A stretch of DNA of 64,000 nucleotides from positions 27,072-91,071 of the forward strand of contig JAFQCK010000046.1 of the NCBI GenBank assembly GCA_017416465.1. Reading direction: 5' to 3'. The position numbers were made by a program, and so were the translations under genes. The notes beneath the pieces are model-generated. The model saw only the letters and a program-made list of their open reading frames with translations, was not told the origin of the DNA and did not search any database. Shown here one piece after another: positions 1 through 8,569 of the stretch (positions within the stretch are counted from its first letter, which is position 1; the number at the start of each line of letters is the position of its first letter). This DNA comes from Lachnospiraceae bacterium (GTDB taxonomy: Bacteria > Bacillota > Clostridia > Lachnospirales > Lachnospiraceae).

Positions 1-107
1 GTTACCTGCGAAACAGTATTTACTATACAACCATTGTCCTTTTCTCCCTCTCTTGCTGTTACTACAAATAATCCATATGTTAATTTATGCATTGCACTAT
101 TATTCAT
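1..107 (-). CDS. flavin reductase-like protein, N-terminal fragment (runs off the left edge)
   Basis: An ATG at 107 opens a frame that stays open to the window edge. It reads MNNSAMHKLTYGLFVVTARE and continues with EKDNGCIVNTVSQVT. This resembles the start of the flavin reductase-like domain of clostridial flavin reductases and high-molecular-weight rubredoxins, which bind FMN and pass electrons from NAD(P)H to rubredoxin or oxygen. An AGGGTG ribosome site sits 7 bases upstream. Only 35 residues are visible, so the domain composition beyond them is unknown. Confidence 0.7.
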   Translation of the reverse strand, partial: MNNSAMHKLTYGLFVVTAREGEKDNGCIVNTVSQV

Positions 108-216
108 ATAAATTCACCCTACTTTCTTTTTAATAATATAATTTTACTATTTATCTTTTATTATTTTTTTATTCATTATTACTCTTATTTTTTAATTTGC
201 TCATTACATATTTTTT

Positions 217-1545
217 TTAATCTTCAATATAATTTTCCATATCCTTAGGTAGTACCAAATTTAAAATAATTGAAACAAGAAAAACTACCGCAACACAATT
301 TTCTGCAAATACATTTCTTACTATTTGCGGAAAAATATCGAATAATTCAGGTACCTGAGTAAAACCAATTCCTATACTAAGTGATAATGCTACGATTGTA
401 ATATTTCTTTGCGAATATCCACATTTTCCAATCATCTGTAAACCACTAACTACAATAGTACCAAACATCATAATTGTACATCCGCCCAATACTGCATCCG
501 GTAAAGTAGCTAAAACTGCTCCAAATATCGGAAATATTCCTGCCAAAATCATAATTGCTGCCCCTGTTGCTATAGCAAATCTGTTCACCACCTTTGTCAT
601 CGCTACAAGTCCTACATTCTGACTAAATGATGTAATTGGAAGACATCCAAATAAAGACGAAATAGAACTGATAAAACCATCACATGCAAGTGAGCCTGAA
701 ATCTCTTTTGTGGTTGCCTCTCTATTTAAACCGGTAGATGCAAGTGCTGATGTATCTCCTATGGTTTCAGTCGCAGAAACCATAAAAATAAGTACAACGG
801 AAATTATAGCATTTAAATTAAATTCCATCTCAAACGGCAAAAATTGTGGTAAAGATATTATATTAGTATCACTTAATCCTGAAAAATCCACCATTCCCAT
901 ACAAACCGCAACAATATAACCAACAACCAATCCAAATAATACAGATAATTGTTTTAAAAAAGATTTTGCAAATATATGGAATAAAATACATGCCAATAAC
1001 GTTACCGAACCTAAAATCCAATTTTTCGCGGAACCAAAATTTTCACTTCCACTACCTCCTCCAAACGAAGAAGCTCCAACTGATAAAAGCGAAAAACCTA
1101 TTGCTGTAACAACACTTGCTGACACTATAGGCTTAATAATTGGTATCCAAAACCTTGCAAATAGTCCTAACAATCCTTCAATAATACCACCTACTAAAAC
1201 AGCACCCATAATAGCCGGGTAACCATATGTTCCTCCTATAAAACAGAATACACTTACAAACGTAAAACTTATTCCCATTACAATAGGAAGTCCTGAGCCT
1301 ATTTTAAACATAGGGAATAGCTGTATTAAAGTTCCTATTCCTGCAATTATCATAGCATTTTGTATAAGCATTGCAGACTGTTTATCAGTTAAATTACTTG
1401 CACCTGCCACAATTAAAATAGGTGCAATATTTGCAACAAACATAGCCAATATATGTTGTAACCCGAATGGAATAGCACTTAAAAGAGGTACTCTACCATC
1501 TAACTTATATATATTTTCTATTGCAGACCTATCTTTATTTTTCAA
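217..1545 (-). CDS. pbuX: NCS2-family xanthine/uracil permease (PbuX type)
   Basis: 442-residue polytopic membrane protein of the nucleobase:cation symporter-2 family, importing purine bases. The family signature is visible near residue 310 (SQNVGLVAMTKVVNR), as is the acidic helix-8 motif ATETIGDTSA near residue 260. About 12-14 hydrophobic segments are seen. The start is TTG at 1545: GGAG lies 7 bases upstream, and the nearby ATG is out of frame and followed by a stop. It is the last gene of an operon behind xanthine phosphoribosyltransferase, which favours xanthine as substrate over uracil. The symbol rests on this context; substrate is inferred. Confidence 0.87.
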   Translation of the reverse strand: MKNKDRSAIENIYKLDGRVPLLSAIPFGLQHILAMFVANIAPILIVAGASNLTDKQSAMLIQNAMIIAGIGTLIQLFPMFKIGSGLPIVMGISFTFVSVFCFIGGTYGYPAIMGAVLVGGIIEGLLGLFARFWIPIIKPIVSASVVTAIGFSLLSVGASSFGGGSGSENFGSAKNWILGSVTLLACILFHIFAKSFLKQLSVLFGLVVGYIVAVCMGMVDFSGLSDTNIISLPQFLPFEMEFNLNAIISVVLIFMVSATETIGDTSALASTGLNREATTKEISGSLACDGFISSISSLFGCLPITSFSQNVGLVAMTKVVNRFAIATGAAIMILAGIFPIFGAVLATLPDAVLGGCTIMMFGTIVVSGLQMIGKCGYSQRNITIVALSLSIGIGFTQVPELFDIFPQIVRNVFAENCVAVVFLVSIILNLVLPKDMENYIED

Positions 1546-1611
1546 AACATGTCTCCTTTCTCTCTTAAGTAAATCTCATATGTAAACAATTTACATTAGT
1601 TAAAATCCTTT

Positions 1612-2193
1612 TTATTGCTCTCGAAACTGAATTTCTCCCGTTTCTGCATTCATTCCATCAACTATAGCAAGTGATTCAAGCTTATATCCCAAATTTCTAA
1701 TAATCTTGCCACCTGCCTGAAATCCTTTTTCTATTACTATTCCAATTCCTTCAACACTTGCTCCCGCTTCATTAACAATTGATATCAGCCCTTGCATTGC
1801 ACAACCATTAGCCATGAAATCATCAATAATTAAAACATTTTCTCCCTCATTTAAAAATTTCTTTGAAACTATTACCTGATTCTTACATTTATGAGTAAAT
1901 GACTCTACCTCAGCAATATACATATCACCATCTATGTTTATGCTTTTTGCTTTTTTTGCAAACACTACCGGAACATTAAAATATCTTGCCACAATACATG
2001 CAATCCCAATTCCGGAAGATTCAATGGTTAGAATCTTATCTATCTTCTCTTCTGAAAATCTTCTTTTAAATTCCTCACCAATTTTTTCAAAAAGCTCAAT
2101 ATCCATCTGATGATTTAAAAAACTATCAACCTTAAGAACATTTCCCTCCTTAACAACTCCATCTTTGCATATTCTTTCTTCTAAAAAGTTCAT
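1612..2193 (-). CDS. xpt: xanthine phosphoribosyltransferase
   Basis: 193 residues, the usual Xpt length. Converts xanthine and PRPP to XMP for purine salvage. The type I PRTase PRPP loop is clear ([17 protein letters not shown], near residues 117-133), and the N-terminus [12 protein letters not shown] matches the family. The ATG at 2193 is chosen because AAAGGA lies upstream of it; an in-frame TTG at 2217 lies in front of the ribosome site and is too far upstream. It sits between a Dabb-domain gene and the purine permease. No purine-riboswitch core was found in the 69 bases upstream or before the first gene, unlike Bacillus xpt-pbuX. Confidence 0.93.
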   Translation of the reverse strand: MNFLEERICKDGVVKEGNVLKVDSFLNHQMDIELFEKIGEEFKRRFSEEKIDKILTIESSGIGIACIVARYFNVPVVFAKKAKSINIDGDMYIAEVESFTHKCKNQVIVSKKFLNEGENVLIIDDFMANGCAMQGLISIVNEAGASVEGIGIVIEKGFQAGGKIIRNLGYKLESLAIVDGMNAETGEIQFREQ

Positions 2194-2262
2194 TTTAATA
2201 TGTTTTCCTTTCTCCAAATCTCATACAACCAATATTACTTAATTATAAATCCTTTTTATTTT

Positions 2263-2565
2263 TTATACTTCATAATCCATACACATTCTAACTTCCATAT
2301 ATGGTCTTACGTTATTATCAGCTACTTTTACATGTTCAGGATGTGTAGCGTAATTTTTGAGAGCTTCTTCACTTTCAAATGTTGAATCAAGCATTACATC
2401 TGCATTAGATGATGGTAAACCTTTTGTATTAACTTTTATTTCTACAATTCCCGGAACTTTATCTATAAGTCCTTCTAATCCTAACTTTATTCCCTCTTTT
2501 ATTTGTTCTTTTTCTTCCAAAGAAATCTCCTCTTTTATCTTCCATAAAATTACATGCTTAATCAT
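2263..2565 (-). CDS. Dabb (stress-responsive A/B barrel) domain protein
   Basis: 100-residue protein starting MIKHVILWKIKEE with the conserved VPGIVEIKVNTK and DVMLDSTFESEEALKNYATHPEH segments of the Dabb ferredoxin-like barrel family. These proteins form dimers; functions vary and are mostly unknown in Firmicutes. The ATG at 2565 is preferred over an upstream in-frame TTG at 2574, which sits only 3 bases behind the AAAGGA site. First gene of the leftward run Dabb-xpt-permease, 69 bases before xpt, so co-transcription is likely. No catalytic role can be assigned from sequence. Confidence 0.85.
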   Translation of the reverse strand: MIKHVILWKIKEEISLEEKEQIKEGIKLGLEGLIDKVPGIVEIKVNTKGLPSSNADVMLDSTFESEEALKNYATHPEHVKVADNNVRPYMEVRMCMDYEV

Positions 2566-2596
2566 AATCTTCAATCATCCTTTCTTATATATATTT

Positions 2597-2629
2597 GTAA
2601 CTGTTTAGCTCCCAATTCTTAACAGTTAC
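2597..2629. repeat. 9-bp inverted repeat upstream of the Dabb-xpt operon
   Basis: GTAACTGTT (2597-2605) and AACAGTTAC (2621-2629) form a perfect dyad with a 15-base spacer just upstream of the leftward purine operon. It could be an operator or part of a transcript end. No T-tract follows on either strand, which argues against a terminator. Confidence 0.4.
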
Positions 2630-2640
2630 ATAAATTTTTT

Positions 2641-2685
2641 AAAGGTCTTTTTAAAATATACTTTGATATTTATAAAAAGACCTTT
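2641..2685. terminator. bidirectional terminator after the MutS2-like gene
   Basis: AAAGGTCTTTTTA (2641-2653) pairs with TAAAAAGACCTTT (2673-2685) around a 19-base loop, flanked by A/T tracts on both sides. It lies 66 bases beyond the end of the leftward MutS2-like gene, and also upstream of the Dabb operon. Confidence 0.8.
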
Positions 2686-2750
2686 TTCACTTCATTTATT
2701 TAGTCTTACGTTTAATTTTAACATTGGTATAAGTATTAGTCAAACGCTCT

Positions 2751-4709
2751 TTACTCTTTAATTTCAATTACTTCATCCGTATATTTTCTATCCATATCAT
2801 GTCTTATTTTTCTATTCTTAACACTATCAAATATTATTGAAAAATCGTAGTTTTCTGGATACAACTTGTCTGCTGCCACATGTAATTTTAATCGCTTATG
2901 ATTTATCCAAATCTTTTTATCGGGCATTTGTACTCTAAGCACTCCTTTTTCATTAGCAGTTTCGCAAACAATACCGATTTTTTTATCCGGATATACCATA
3001 ACACTATCCCCAAGATTATACCTTTTGGCTTCTTTCTGTTTATCAATTATGTTTTTCTTCTTTTTTATACGAGGATAGCTAAGTTTTTCTTTTTTTGTTT
3101 GACTACTATTATTTACTTCACTTTGCTCTGCAATATTTTTTTGTTCATTAGAATAACCGATGTCATTATCTCCTATTTTATATGCTTCTTTTCTTGCATA
3201 CTCAAGCATATAATCCGGCATTCCTAATCTTTTAGCTATATAAAATGCACAACTTTCTCCCGCAAGTCCTACCTCAAGCTTATAAAGTGGCTTAAGACTT
3301 TCTTTGTCAAATGCCATTCTTGCATTAACCATTCCTTCTTCTTTTTCTGCATAGTGCTTAACTTCCGGATAATGTGTCGTTACAAGAAATAGTCCTCCAC
3401 TTTTCTTTAATTCATTTATAATGCTTATTGCAAGCCCCATTCCTTCGGTCGGGTCCGTTCCCGAACCTAGTTCATCCATAATTACAAGACTTTCTCTGTT
3501 TACTTTTTTCAATATATCCAAAACATTTACAATATGCGCCGAAAATGTTGACAAATTTTCCGAAATATTTTGACCATCGCCGATATCACACAAATAGTTG
3601 CTATTCATACATATATCTGCTTCCTTACATGCAACATGAAGTCCGCACTGTGCCATATAACAAGTAAGAGCTGTCGTCTTTATTGCTACAGTTTTTCCAC
3701 CGGTATTTGGTCCGGTTATAACTATTCCACGAATATCATCCCCTAACTTTAAATCGAGTGGCACATTTATACTTCTATCCATCAAAGGATGTCTCCCCTC
3801 TTTTATTACAATTCTTCTTTCAGTATTAATTGAAGGTTCAACTCCATCATACCACTCACTCATTTTCCCCTTAGAAAAAATATAATCCAATTTTTCAATT
3901 ACTCTTTCATTTTGCTCTAAAATATCTGCATAGTCTGCCACCATCGCTGTAAGAGTATATAAAATTCTTCTCTCCTCATTCTCCTCATCAATTCTTAGCT
4001 CCTGTAATTCTTCATAATATTTTCCAACTTGTGTCGGCTCAATAAATAATGTATTTCCTGTCGAAGATTTATCAAGAACTGCACCGCTAATCTTAAATTT
4101 ATACTCCTTCTTTACCGGAATACAGATATGCCCATTTCTAATTGTACTAAACATATCCGACATGCATTCTTTATTAGAACGAATTACTGAGTCTGCTTTT
4201 TCTCTCATTTTACTTTCAATTCTGCTAATATCAGTTCTTAAAGACTTTAATAATTTTGACGCATAATCATCCACATTTTCATTTCTAATCTGCAAATGTA
4301 TCAAATCTCTTAACTCTTTAAGTTCATTAAGATTTTCCGAGTAATATGCAAGTGGTATATCAAACTGTTTACACCTGTTAAGATAATCCTTAAATCTTAA
4401 AACTGCTGTCAGCATATTTCCTATTTTCTCTAATTGAGAAGCATTTAAACATTCTCCCTTTGCAGACATACATATAAGTTCATTCATTCCCTCTAACGTT
4501 GGAATAGGTGGATTTCCTGCTTTTTTAAGTAGTTCACTTGCCTCACTTGTTTCTCTAAGTCTTCCCATCAGCTCTGTTTCAGATAAAAATGGTTCTACAC
4601 ATTTTATCTCATTCTTTGCCCAATTAGTCTGTGCAAATTCCATCCATTTTTCTTTTATTTTGTTAAATTCTAAAATTCTCTCTATATTATTCAATGTTCT
4701 TATCCTCAT
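2751..4709 (-). CDS. MutS2-like ATPase lacking the Smr nuclease domain
   Basis: 652 residues. The C-terminal MutS ATPase is complete: Walker A GPNTGGKT near residue 333, Walker B with VIMDELGSGTDPTEG near 410, and TTHYPEVK. The long helical core before it matches MutS2 domains III/IV. After the ATPase comes a charged linker and a short beta domain (GDSVMVYPDKKIGIVCE) like the KOW-type segment of MutS2. The Smr endonuclease at the end of standard ~780-residue MutS2 is absent. MutS2 acts on branched DNA or collided ribosomes; without Smr, cleavage is doubtful. Start: ATG at 4709; a TTG at 4718 or a TTG six residues in (AGGATAAGAACATTG) are alternatives. Confidence 0.85.
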   Translation of the reverse strand: MRIRTLNNIERILEFNKIKEKWMEFAQTNWAKNEIKCVEPFLSETELMGRLRETSEASELLKKAGNPPIPTLEGMNELICMSAKGECLNASQLEKIGNMLTAVLRFKDYLNRCKQFDIPLAYYSENLNELKELRDLIHLQIRNENVDDYASKLLKSLRTDISRIESKMREKADSVIRSNKECMSDMFSTIRNGHICIPVKKEYKFKISGAVLDKSSTGNTLFIEPTQVGKYYEELQELRIDEENEERRILYTLTAMVADYADILEQNERVIEKLDYIFSKGKMSEWYDGVEPSINTERRIVIKEGRHPLMDRSINVPLDLKLGDDIRGIVITGPNTGGKTVAIKTTALTCYMAQCGLHVACKEADICMNSNYLCDIGDGQNISENLSTFSAHIVNVLDILKKVNRESLVIMDELGSGTDPTEGMGLAISIINELKKSGGLFLVTTHYPEVKHYAEKEEGMVNARMAFDKESLKPLYKLEVGLAGESCAFYIAKRLGMPDYMLEYARKEAYKIGDNDIGYSNEQKNIAEQSEVNNSSQTKKEKLSYPRIKKKKNIIDKQKEAKRYNLGDSVMVYPDKKIGIVCETANEKGVLRVQMPDKKIWINHKRLKLHVAADKLYPENYDFSIIFDSVKNRKIRHDMDRKYTDEVIEIKE

Positions 4710-4718
4710 ATCTTTCAA

Positions 4719-4913
4719 TCAATGTAAAGCTTCGTAACAATCATATTCGACTGTTCCGCTTATTTTTTGCAACGACCCTTCTTCAAGTTCTTTAACTAAT
4801 GCTCGAACTAATCTTCCCTCTTCATTATCACTCCATTTTGTAAATACATCTTCTACAAAGTCTAAAGTTTTTTCCATATATTTTGTTTCCATTACTTTAA
4901 TAATTCTTTCCAT
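4719..4913 (-). pseudogene. GNAT acetyltransferase remnant with internal deletion
   Basis: A 64-codon frame with a good ribosome site (AAAGGA). The first half (ETLDFVEDVFTKW...GRLVRALVKE) resembles the extreme N-terminus, and the last part (GSLQKISGTVEYDCYEALH) the extreme C-terminus, of a clostridial GNAT N-acetyltransferase of about 165-170 residues. The acetyl-CoA-binding core between them is missing. This reads as an in-frame deletion of about 100 codons that left both ends. The family match is from memory and not from a search; a genuine small protein is the alternative. Confidence 0.45.
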
Positions 4914-4993
4914 TGTGAATACATCCTTTCAAAATAAAATTCTATTAAAATTAATTTCTCGTGAAAATGTTTTTTATCAATTTTCTATAAAAA

Positions 4994-5042
4994 AAGGAAT
5001 CATGTCTTTTCTGCCTTAAGGCATACTAATACATAATTCCTT
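4994..5042 (-). terminator. terminator downstream of the Rpn-type gene; rest of the 4914-5371 gap
   Basis: On the minus strand AAGGAAT...ATGT pairs with ACAT...ATTCCTT and is followed by a run of seven T. It would end transcripts from the nuclease gene at 5372-6379. A small TGCCTTAAGGCA palindrome sits in the loop. The remaining gap (5043-5371) is AT-rich; apart from the hairpin at 5181-5207 I see no gene. Confidence 0.65.
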
Positions 5043-5180
5043 AAAATTTTAAAATCAACTTCTATATTTAAGCTGTTTATATTAAAGAAAAATAAATGCA
5101 ACTAGTGTTTATAAAAATTCATTTAATATAAGAATTTTCACTACTAGAAACAATATATGTTATTCGTATTCGTAAGGCAG

Positions 5181-5207
5181 ATTTATCAGCAAGTTTTACT
5201 GATAAAT
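5181..5207. repeat. perfect 9-bp hairpin in intergenic DNA
   Basis: ATTTATCAG and CTGATAAAT flank a 9-base loop. There is no adjacent T-tract. Function unknown; it could be part of a decayed element in this gene-free stretch. Confidence 0.35.
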
Positions 5208-5371
5208 GGACAGACTCCAAGCGTAAATAATCTTAAAATCTTTGTCCCAGAATATTTAGTTAGCCATATTCTCCATACTTACAACATTTAACATATACTT
5301 ATTTTCCTTTCTGTTTTTTACATTATGTCGACATTGTAAATCATTAATCAATATATGTCAATGCAAAAAAT

Positions 5372-6379
5372 TCAAGATACTTTCAAGCACTCTCTAAAGT
5401 ACTCTTTTGCTTCTGATTCTGTCAACTTAAACTTTTCCATTATCTCATTAATGATTTCCGTTTCCTTTTTACCCATCTCTTTTAACCATTCAATATACTC
5501 CGATAAAATCTCGGATAACACTTCTGCTCTACCTTCTGCTCTACCTTCTGCTCTACCCAAAGCGATACCCTCTGCTAATGCCTTATCTTTAATCCTTTTC
5601 GCTTCATAATCTAATACTTCTCCACCCATAATTGAAACCACACCTTTCCTTATATTCTCATATTTCTTCGCAAGGCTCATAACTACAATCTCTGCCATAT
5701 GACATATAGTCTTATAAATATATTCAGTTATTATACCTCTTTTGCATAAACAATCTAACTTATTAACAATATCACTATATTCCTTTTTTAACTTATATAA
5801 TCTTTCTTCATCATTTTCGATTTGTGGTAAATAATCTTCATATGTAAAAATATAAAATGGTATTAAAAACAATAAATTCTTCGCAAAAATAGTATCAATA
5901 TCGTAATATTTTATCTTCAATATTGGAACTTCATATGATACACTTCCACCTGATGTAATAATCTTAATTGTCATCACATCAGGTGTTTTTTCATTATGTC
6001 TTAAATATAATACTGCCGACTTTGGAAATCTAATATTCAGGACACAATCATTTATCTCACTATGCTTTAATGCTATTTGCGAATCATATTCATACATCCG
6101 AACAATCATACTTCCATCTGAGGTACTTTGGCATTCTAAATGATAATGATTACTTATAAAATTCTTATTTATTGAAAAAGAGGAATCCGTAATTTTCTTT
6201 TTAATATAGTTCTCTCCACTGATAAAAAGTTCATTTTCTTCTGAAATAATCTTCTCTTTTCCACTATAATCCGTTTTAAAAATTTCATTAATAACCGGAA
6301 TAATTAATGCCTTACATTCCTGCATCATTGTACGATATACATCATCATATGGTGTTTTAAAACTTTCTATAAAACTCAT
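5372..6379 (-). CDS. Rpn family recombination-promoting nuclease / putative transposase (PD-(D/E)XK)
   Basis: 335 residues. N-terminal FKTPYDDVYRTMMQECKALI and the core segments YHLECQS, VRMYEYDSQIAL, PDVMTIKIITSGG and NLLFLIPFYIFTYED are typical of the clostridial Rpn/PD-(D/E)XK nuclease family, which is related to E. coli RpnA and linked to RecA-independent recombination or phage defence. The E of YHLECQ is a likely catalytic residue. Near the end the residues GRAE occur three times in a row, encoded by three perfect 12-base repeats (5521-5556). AAAGG directly abuts the ATG, an unusually tight ribosome site. Stand-alone gene; copies are often numerous in such genomes. Confidence 0.82.
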   Translation of the reverse strand: MSFIESFKTPYDDVYRTMMQECKALIIPVINEIFKTDYSGKEKIISEENELFISGENYIKKKITDSSFSINKNFISNHYHLECQSTSDGSMIVRMYEYDSQIALKHSEINDCVLNIRFPKSAVLYLRHNEKTPDVMTIKIITSGGSVSYEVPILKIKYYDIDTIFAKNLLFLIPFYIFTYEDYLPQIENDEERLYKLKKEYSDIVNKLDCLCKRGIITEYIYKTICHMAEIVVMSLAKKYENIRKGVVSIMGGEVLDYEAKRIKDKALAEGIALGRAEGRAEGRAEVLSEILSEYIEWLKEMGKKETEIINEIMEKFKLTESEAKEYFRECLKVS

Positions 6380-6523
6380 CCTTTCTTATAACCAACTAAA
6401 TTAATTATTTGTATCCCATATACTCTAAACGTTTATTTCTATTATAAAATTATACACCTGATTAATATATTTTGCAACAATTTATTTTATGATTTTTAGA
6501 ATATTTTTAGTTGCTTAAACTTA

Positions 6524-7309
6524 TTATTTATCTTCAAAAGTGAGGTTCACATCTCCCATGTCACATTCGACTTCAATATCAAATCTATAATCTCCTTCTA
6601 ACATCTCCCCACCATTCTTCTCTATATTTTTTTCTCCCATATCAACATCAATCTCATAATTATAATATTCTTCATTATAATATGTGCAAATATCTACATC
6701 TCCCATATCTGCACCAACAGATATATCACACTGAAGATACCCTTTTATATCAACATCTCCCATATCTGCTTCTATATCAATCTTTCCTTCAACTTTTCCT
6801 TCAATTTCAATATCCCCCATATCTGCATCAATATTTATGTTATTTAATCTCCATCCGGAATCATTTTTAATTTCAATATCACCCATATCAACATCCATCT
6901 TTTTAATATTTATGTCTTTATCCTTTGGAATGTATATTGTCAAATAAGTATCTTTTGTTTCAAGATTAATTCCAATGTTAATATACTCACCTTCATATTT
7001 ATTAATATATAGCGTATTATTTTTAACTTCAAATGTGGCTCCTTCATATAATGTATATTCTATTGCAAATTCTTCTCCTTCTTTAATAACAACATCTGCC
7101 GCATCAACTTCCAAATCAATAGAATCAAAATCATCCACTACCGTATATTCTAATTTTTCAACTTTAGAGTTAATGATAAATTTAAAAAATCGATTATTTG
7201 TGAATGAACGATTCTGCACTCCAAGTACTACTGCAATTCCCATTAAACCTACACCTAAAATAAACAAAATCAACGCAATCTTACCTATTGTTTTAAATGC
7301 TTTATTCAT
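6524..7309 (-). CDS. DUF4097 beta-strand repeat membrane protein
   Basis: 261 residues: one N-terminal membrane helix (residues 8-30) followed by an extracytoplasmic beta-rich region of DUF4097. The unit DMGD(I/V)(D/E)I recurs about six times between residues 135 and 260, giving a right-handed beta-solenoid-like pattern. The ATG at 7309 has GAGG 9 bases upstream; the in-frame TTG at 7318 does not. Third gene of the PadR-DUF1700-DUF4097 operon, a set associated with envelope-stress sensing in Firmicutes (LiaG-like). Precise role unknown. Confidence 0.85.
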   Translation of the reverse strand: MNKAFKTIGKIALILFILGVGLMGIAVVLGVQNRSFTNNRFFKFIINSKVEKLEYTVVDDFDSIDLEVDAADVVIKEGEEFAIEYTLYEGATFEVKNNTLYINKYEGEYINIGINLETKDTYLTIYIPKDKDINIKKMDVDMGDIEIKNDSGWRLNNINIDADMGDIEIEGKVEGKIDIEADMGDVDIKGYLQCDISVGADMGDVDICTYYNEEYYNYEIDVDMGEKNIEKNGGEMLEGDYRFDIEVECDMGDVNLTFEDK

Positions 7310-7362
7310 AAATCTCAACCTCTCTTTTCTTAATAAATTAATATCTATACTGAATTAATATA

Positions 7363-7959
7363 CTAGTCAAAAATAACTTCTGATTTCTTTTTATTTTTTT
7401 TAGTCTTTAAAGAGTTAAAAACCTTTATAGTACACTTTACAAGTAATATAGTTAACCATATGAACAAAATTCCTACGGCACAAACGATACATGCACATCC
7501 AACTACATATATACCCAAAACCACATCAATAAACAAAAGTACGACTCCGCCTATGATAAGACCTATTCCTCCTAACGCTAATCCTATACCTGTAGCTCCA
7601 AATGTAATAACCAGAGCAAACACTGTAACGACAAGCGAAAATGCAACACATAATAAAGCAAGCCACAATGGAGAGCCTATAATTGCAATAAATGTAACCC
7701 AACCAAGAGAAAGACCTTTTTTTTCTGTCCCTTCAATGTTATCACTTTGAAATTTTTCATTATGTTCTTCAACAATCTTCTTAGCAAGTGCTTCCGGAGT
7801 TCCTAATTCATTAATAATATCTGCTTCTGTTTCAAATCCTGCATCCGCAACATATTCTTCATAATATTCCATAATATTTTTACATTCATCTTTAGGAAGT
7901 TCTTTGCTTATAATTTTTCTTAATTTATTTAAATAACTGTTAATATTATTATTCTTCAA
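7363..7959 (-). CDS. DUF1700 / HAAS-domain membrane protein
   Basis: 198 residues. The first ~75 residues form the helical HAAS domain (SYLNKLRKIISKELP...IMEYYEEYV...ELGTPEALAKKIVEE) found next to PadR regulators; then come three to four membrane helices with many glycines. The annotated start is TTG at 7959 because AAGGAGG ends 9 bases before it, while the ATG at 7968 directly touches AAGGAGG. It overlaps the PadR gene by 11 bases and precedes DUF4097. Known of the family: partner of PadR regulators, function undefined. Confidence 0.85.
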   Translation of the reverse strand: MKNNNINSYLNKLRKIISKELPKDECKNIMEYYEEYVADAGFETEADIINELGTPEALAKKIVEEHNEKFQSDNIEGTEKKGLSLGWVTFIAIIGSPLWLALLCVAFSLVVTVFALVITFGATGIGLALGGIGLIIGGVVLLFIDVVLGIYVVGCACIVCAVGILFIWLTILLVKCTIKVFNSLKTKKNKKKSEVIFD

Positions 7960-8299
7960 TAGTCTCATCCTCCTTCAAAATATTATTATCATCATTTCCA
8001 TATAAAATATTGTCTAACTTGCTTTTATATACTGACCACTCGTTGAGATAAAAATCCAATTTTCTCTTACCTTCTTCAGTAATTGCATAATACCTTCTGT
8101 TACGTCCTTGAAAAGGCTGGTCGTAAGTTCGAAGACAATTATCTTTCTGAAGTCTTCTCAAGACAGGATAAAGAGTAGACTCTGAAATATTCACAATTTC
8201 TTTTACATTCTGTGTTAATACATATCCATATGTATCGCCCCTACTTAATTGCGCCAGAACACAGGCATCCAAAAGTGCTGAACCCAACTGAAAAATCAT
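7949..8299 (-). CDS. PadR family transcriptional regulator
   Basis: 116 residues. The winged helix is clear: LLDACVLAQLSRGDTYGYVLTQN, STLYPVLRRLQKDNCL, then the wing GRNRRYYAITEEGKRKL, followed by a short dimerising helix. Ribosome site GGAGG lies 6 bases before the ATG. It heads the operon with DUF1700 and DUF4097 and probably autoregulates it through the repeated AT-rich dyads immediately upstream. The ligand is unknown; PadR proteins of this HAAS-linked type commonly respond to envelope stress or antimicrobials. Confidence 0.93.
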   Translation of the reverse strand: MIFQLGSALLDACVLAQLSRGDTYGYVLTQNVKEIVNISESTLYPVLRRLQKDNCLRTYDQPFQGRNRRYYAITEEGKRKLDFYLNEWSVYKSKLDNILYGNDDNNILKEDETIEE

Positions 8300-8358
8300 A
8301 TCCGTCCTCCTTTCTACTATTATTAATCAGAATATTATACCTATTTATTTGAGTTTTT

Positions 8359-8408
8359 ATAATATTATACGTCATATAATATTATTTATTTTTATAATAT
8401 GATATTAT
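8359..8408. promoter_or_regulatory. repeated AT-rich dyads upstream of padR-like gene
   Basis: The self-complementary 10-mer ATAATATTAT occurs at 8359-8368 and 8376-8385, and an expanded version ATAATATGATATTAT at 8394-8408. The spacing suggests several operator half-sites for the PadR regulator, overlapping its own promoter. Low complexity limits certainty. Confidence 0.45.
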
Positions 8409-8569
8409 AAATAATTTGTCAATTATAATTTTTGTACCGCTAGAAAAATGATTCACCCTTAACTGTTTCTCAACAAAAAAATAAAAATGTATTCGTGGGT
8501 TATATAAAAATGTGGTGTAATATATAATGTATATAATTTTTTTGCTACGATTTTATTTAGGAGAAAAAA

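Noticed and set aside
2194-2750. Purine riboswitch expected before xpt or the Dabb gene
   Set aside because: Neither the conserved core nor the three-way junction pattern could be found; only a dyad and a terminator are present.
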